Under the pieces are notes generated by a model that saw only the letters and a list, made by a program, of their open reading frames with translations, was not told the DNA's origin and made no database searches. 64,000 bases of DNA. Source: Rachycentron canadum. Its lineage: Eukaryota > Chordata > Actinopteri > Carangiformes > Rachycentridae. The stretch lies in assembly GCA_038496675.1 (NCBI GenBank), contig CM076667.1, forward strand, positions 16,451,469-16,515,468, read 5' to 3'. Positions 62,178 to 64,000 of this stretch are shown here, one piece after another (positions within the stretch are counted from its first letter, which is position 1; each line of letters opens with the position of its first letter). The position numbers were made by a program, and so were the translations under genes.

Positions 62178-64000
62178 AAATTATTATAGTAACCATGGCG
62201 AGAAAGGTATACGCTGCTGCCAATACAGTCAACATGTTTATTATTGTAACCATGATGCGCTTTTTCAGGAGAGACTCCTTTGGGTTATATAAGAGGCTTA
62301 CCTATCATTGTTCAAGTTGGAGGAGTTGTTACTACTTACTCTTTGACGTTATCTATATTTTTCATAGGGTAATAAGAAGATAAGAATAAACTACAACCTA
62401 AAGAGAGAAAGAAAGACAAATACAAGTTATATTAAAAAAAGATAAAGTTGTATATTATAATGGTAGTTAGCAAGCATAAGACTCCCTGTTGTCCATAACA
62501 TTTTTTACTGAAACACATGGCTGTACCACTCATAAATATGATCCTAAATAATAACAACATCAACAAAAGTTTCTGGAAAAACTTTTAACAGTTTCTGGCA
62601 AAGCCAAGGAGTTTAATATCACAGGCAGTGCCATGTTTTTTCTTTGGTGCCCGAGGATTCCCAAGGTGATGCAAAATAAATTCTTGCCAATAGTTTTGCA
62701 TATTTTCATATGAAAACACCCTGAGAAATGCAGTAATGCTCCAACAGAATAAGAATGCTGGGAAACAAGCATGGAAGTCCAAAATGCATGTTTCAAAAAT
62801 GTAAAGTAATGAAAAATAAAATATTTTTTATGAGGGAGGGAATTGATTGAACAAATTTCTTGGACCCCAGGGATGCACAAAATGGCTTTTAGTGAGTGTA
62901 AACACTGAAAGCAAACATAACTTTTGATTGTTTACAAAAAAATCCTTCCTAGGGCACCTTTAAAGTTTCTCTGAGAGGCAATTCCCACATGAGAAAATTG
63001 AGAAAATCAGCATAAAATCAAATGTATGCCCATGTCTTTTTCAAATGATGGTAACTGTATAGCATGATACTGACTGTGCTTGTCAGCTGCCTGATAAATT
63101 ACTGCTTTTCCACAATCAGCGTTGACACTTTCCTGACGAGCAGCTTCTTGTTGTCGTGTCAGTAATTTCCATCCACTCCAGAAAATCAGCAACGGTGTTT
63201 GTTTTGTGTTTGTTTTTTAAATGTCGTACACTTCAATCACTTGAGATAAGAAAATTCTAATAGGAGTAATTTTTTGGAAACGGTCAAGGAGGATTTTTGG
63301 GGGTTTTAAACATAGGCTGGTGGTTTAAGAGTTTCCTGGTTTATTGATGGGTTTATGTCTATCTCAGGTGGTCTTTTTTCATACTTGCTAGTTCTGCTTC
63401 ATGTCTGGTTTAATGCTTTTGAGGAGTAGCTGTAAAAAGATGCCCACCACTACCTACATTTGTACATTTCACCATGTCTTTCCCTCTTTGTGACAGCAGA
63501 TTTCTCACCCTGCCTTTCATTGTGTCCATTCTGCACAGGTATGAACAGTTTTGCCTTTAGGCATGCATGGACAAAACACTGTACAACCTAACTGACCTTA
63601 AACATGACCTGAACTGGAGTACGACTAAAGTAGAGTATTAGTGCCTAACTTTAATGTAACAAAAACCCAAACTCTGGCACTTTCAGATCCCTGAAGGCTT
63701 CATGTGAGGATGATAATACACCCACAACCAAAGTACGACAACCAACCGGATGCACCGTGGAGCACACAAAAACCATTTTGTGCTAGACTGCTTTAGATAA
63801 TTAGCTCTCACTCCAGGGCAAACAGGAGATATTCAAACAATAACACTTTTAAAAAGAAAGAAAGTGGGTGGATTATTTTATTAGTATAAAACAGTTAGCA
63901 GGATCACACCAAAAAGCTGATGTGTGTAATTAACTTGTAATGTGTAGACAATAAAGATGTAAATGTGTGAGTGGAGTAAGGTGAGATGGGGGGTGTGGGT

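Larger units (their letters stand above)
57141..64000 (-). other. gpr158 intron (at least 6.8 kb, upstream exon outside the window)
   Basis: The exon before 57140 should encode transmembrane segments 1-2 and the preceding extracellular end. I found no minus-strand frame with those features before 64000, so the rest of the window is read as intron. It contains a 13-14 bp hairpin (57863-57893), the second copy of a dispersed repeat (61951-62177) and AT-rich unique-looking sequence. Confidence 0.7.

Noticed and set aside
57141..64000. Search for the upstream gpr158 exon with transmembrane segments 1-2
   Set aside because: No frame with a hydrophobic segment, correct end phase and splice sites was found, so the exon is taken to lie outside the window.

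Overview
The window is vertebrate nuclear DNA, almost certainly from a ray-finned (teleost) fish. Genes are split into short exons with GT-AG introns, intergenic DNA is AT-rich with CA and GATA microsatellites, there are diverged repeats of a kind familiar from teleost genomes, and the three recognisable proteins resemble the vertebrate GPR158, annexin A13 and CCDC106 families. There are no bacterial operons, rRNA genes or CRISPR arrays. All coordinates and exon joins were read by eye from splice sites and reading phase; no search was run.

Layout. All four genes lie on the minus strand, so transcription runs from high to low coordinates. (1) 57140-47434: the 3' part of gpr158, an orphan class C receptor, with six exons in the window. 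Its N-terminal half lies beyond position 64000, and the last 6.9 kb of the window is intron. (2) 37009-31511: an eight-exon gene encoding a predicted 212-residue protein that I could not name. Every splice phase agrees across seven junctions. It starts in a small CpG-bearing patch flanked by two (GATA)24 arrays. (3) 29003-24178: a complete annexin A13 gene, 11 coding exons, 316 residues, four annexin repeats and an MGNC acylation start. (4) 16686-15349: a CCDC106-family gene, four coding exons, 335 residues, with a likely noncoding first exon near 21.26 kb.

Positions 1-15300 hold no gene I can support, only scattered repeats and some candidate conserved noncoding islands. The 37.4-43.1 kb stretch between the unnamed gene and the end of gpr158 is also empty of recognisable genes. 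The four genes do not form an obvious pathway: a neuronal membrane receptor, a protein of unknown role, a membrane-binding epithelial annexin and a nuclear coiled-coil protein. Their human counterparts, where known, are on different chromosomes, so the order probably reflects rearrangement in the fish lineage.

The best candidate for something undescribed is the unnamed eight-exon gene. Next is the seven-fold VCPWE/VCPWD array in the receptor tail.
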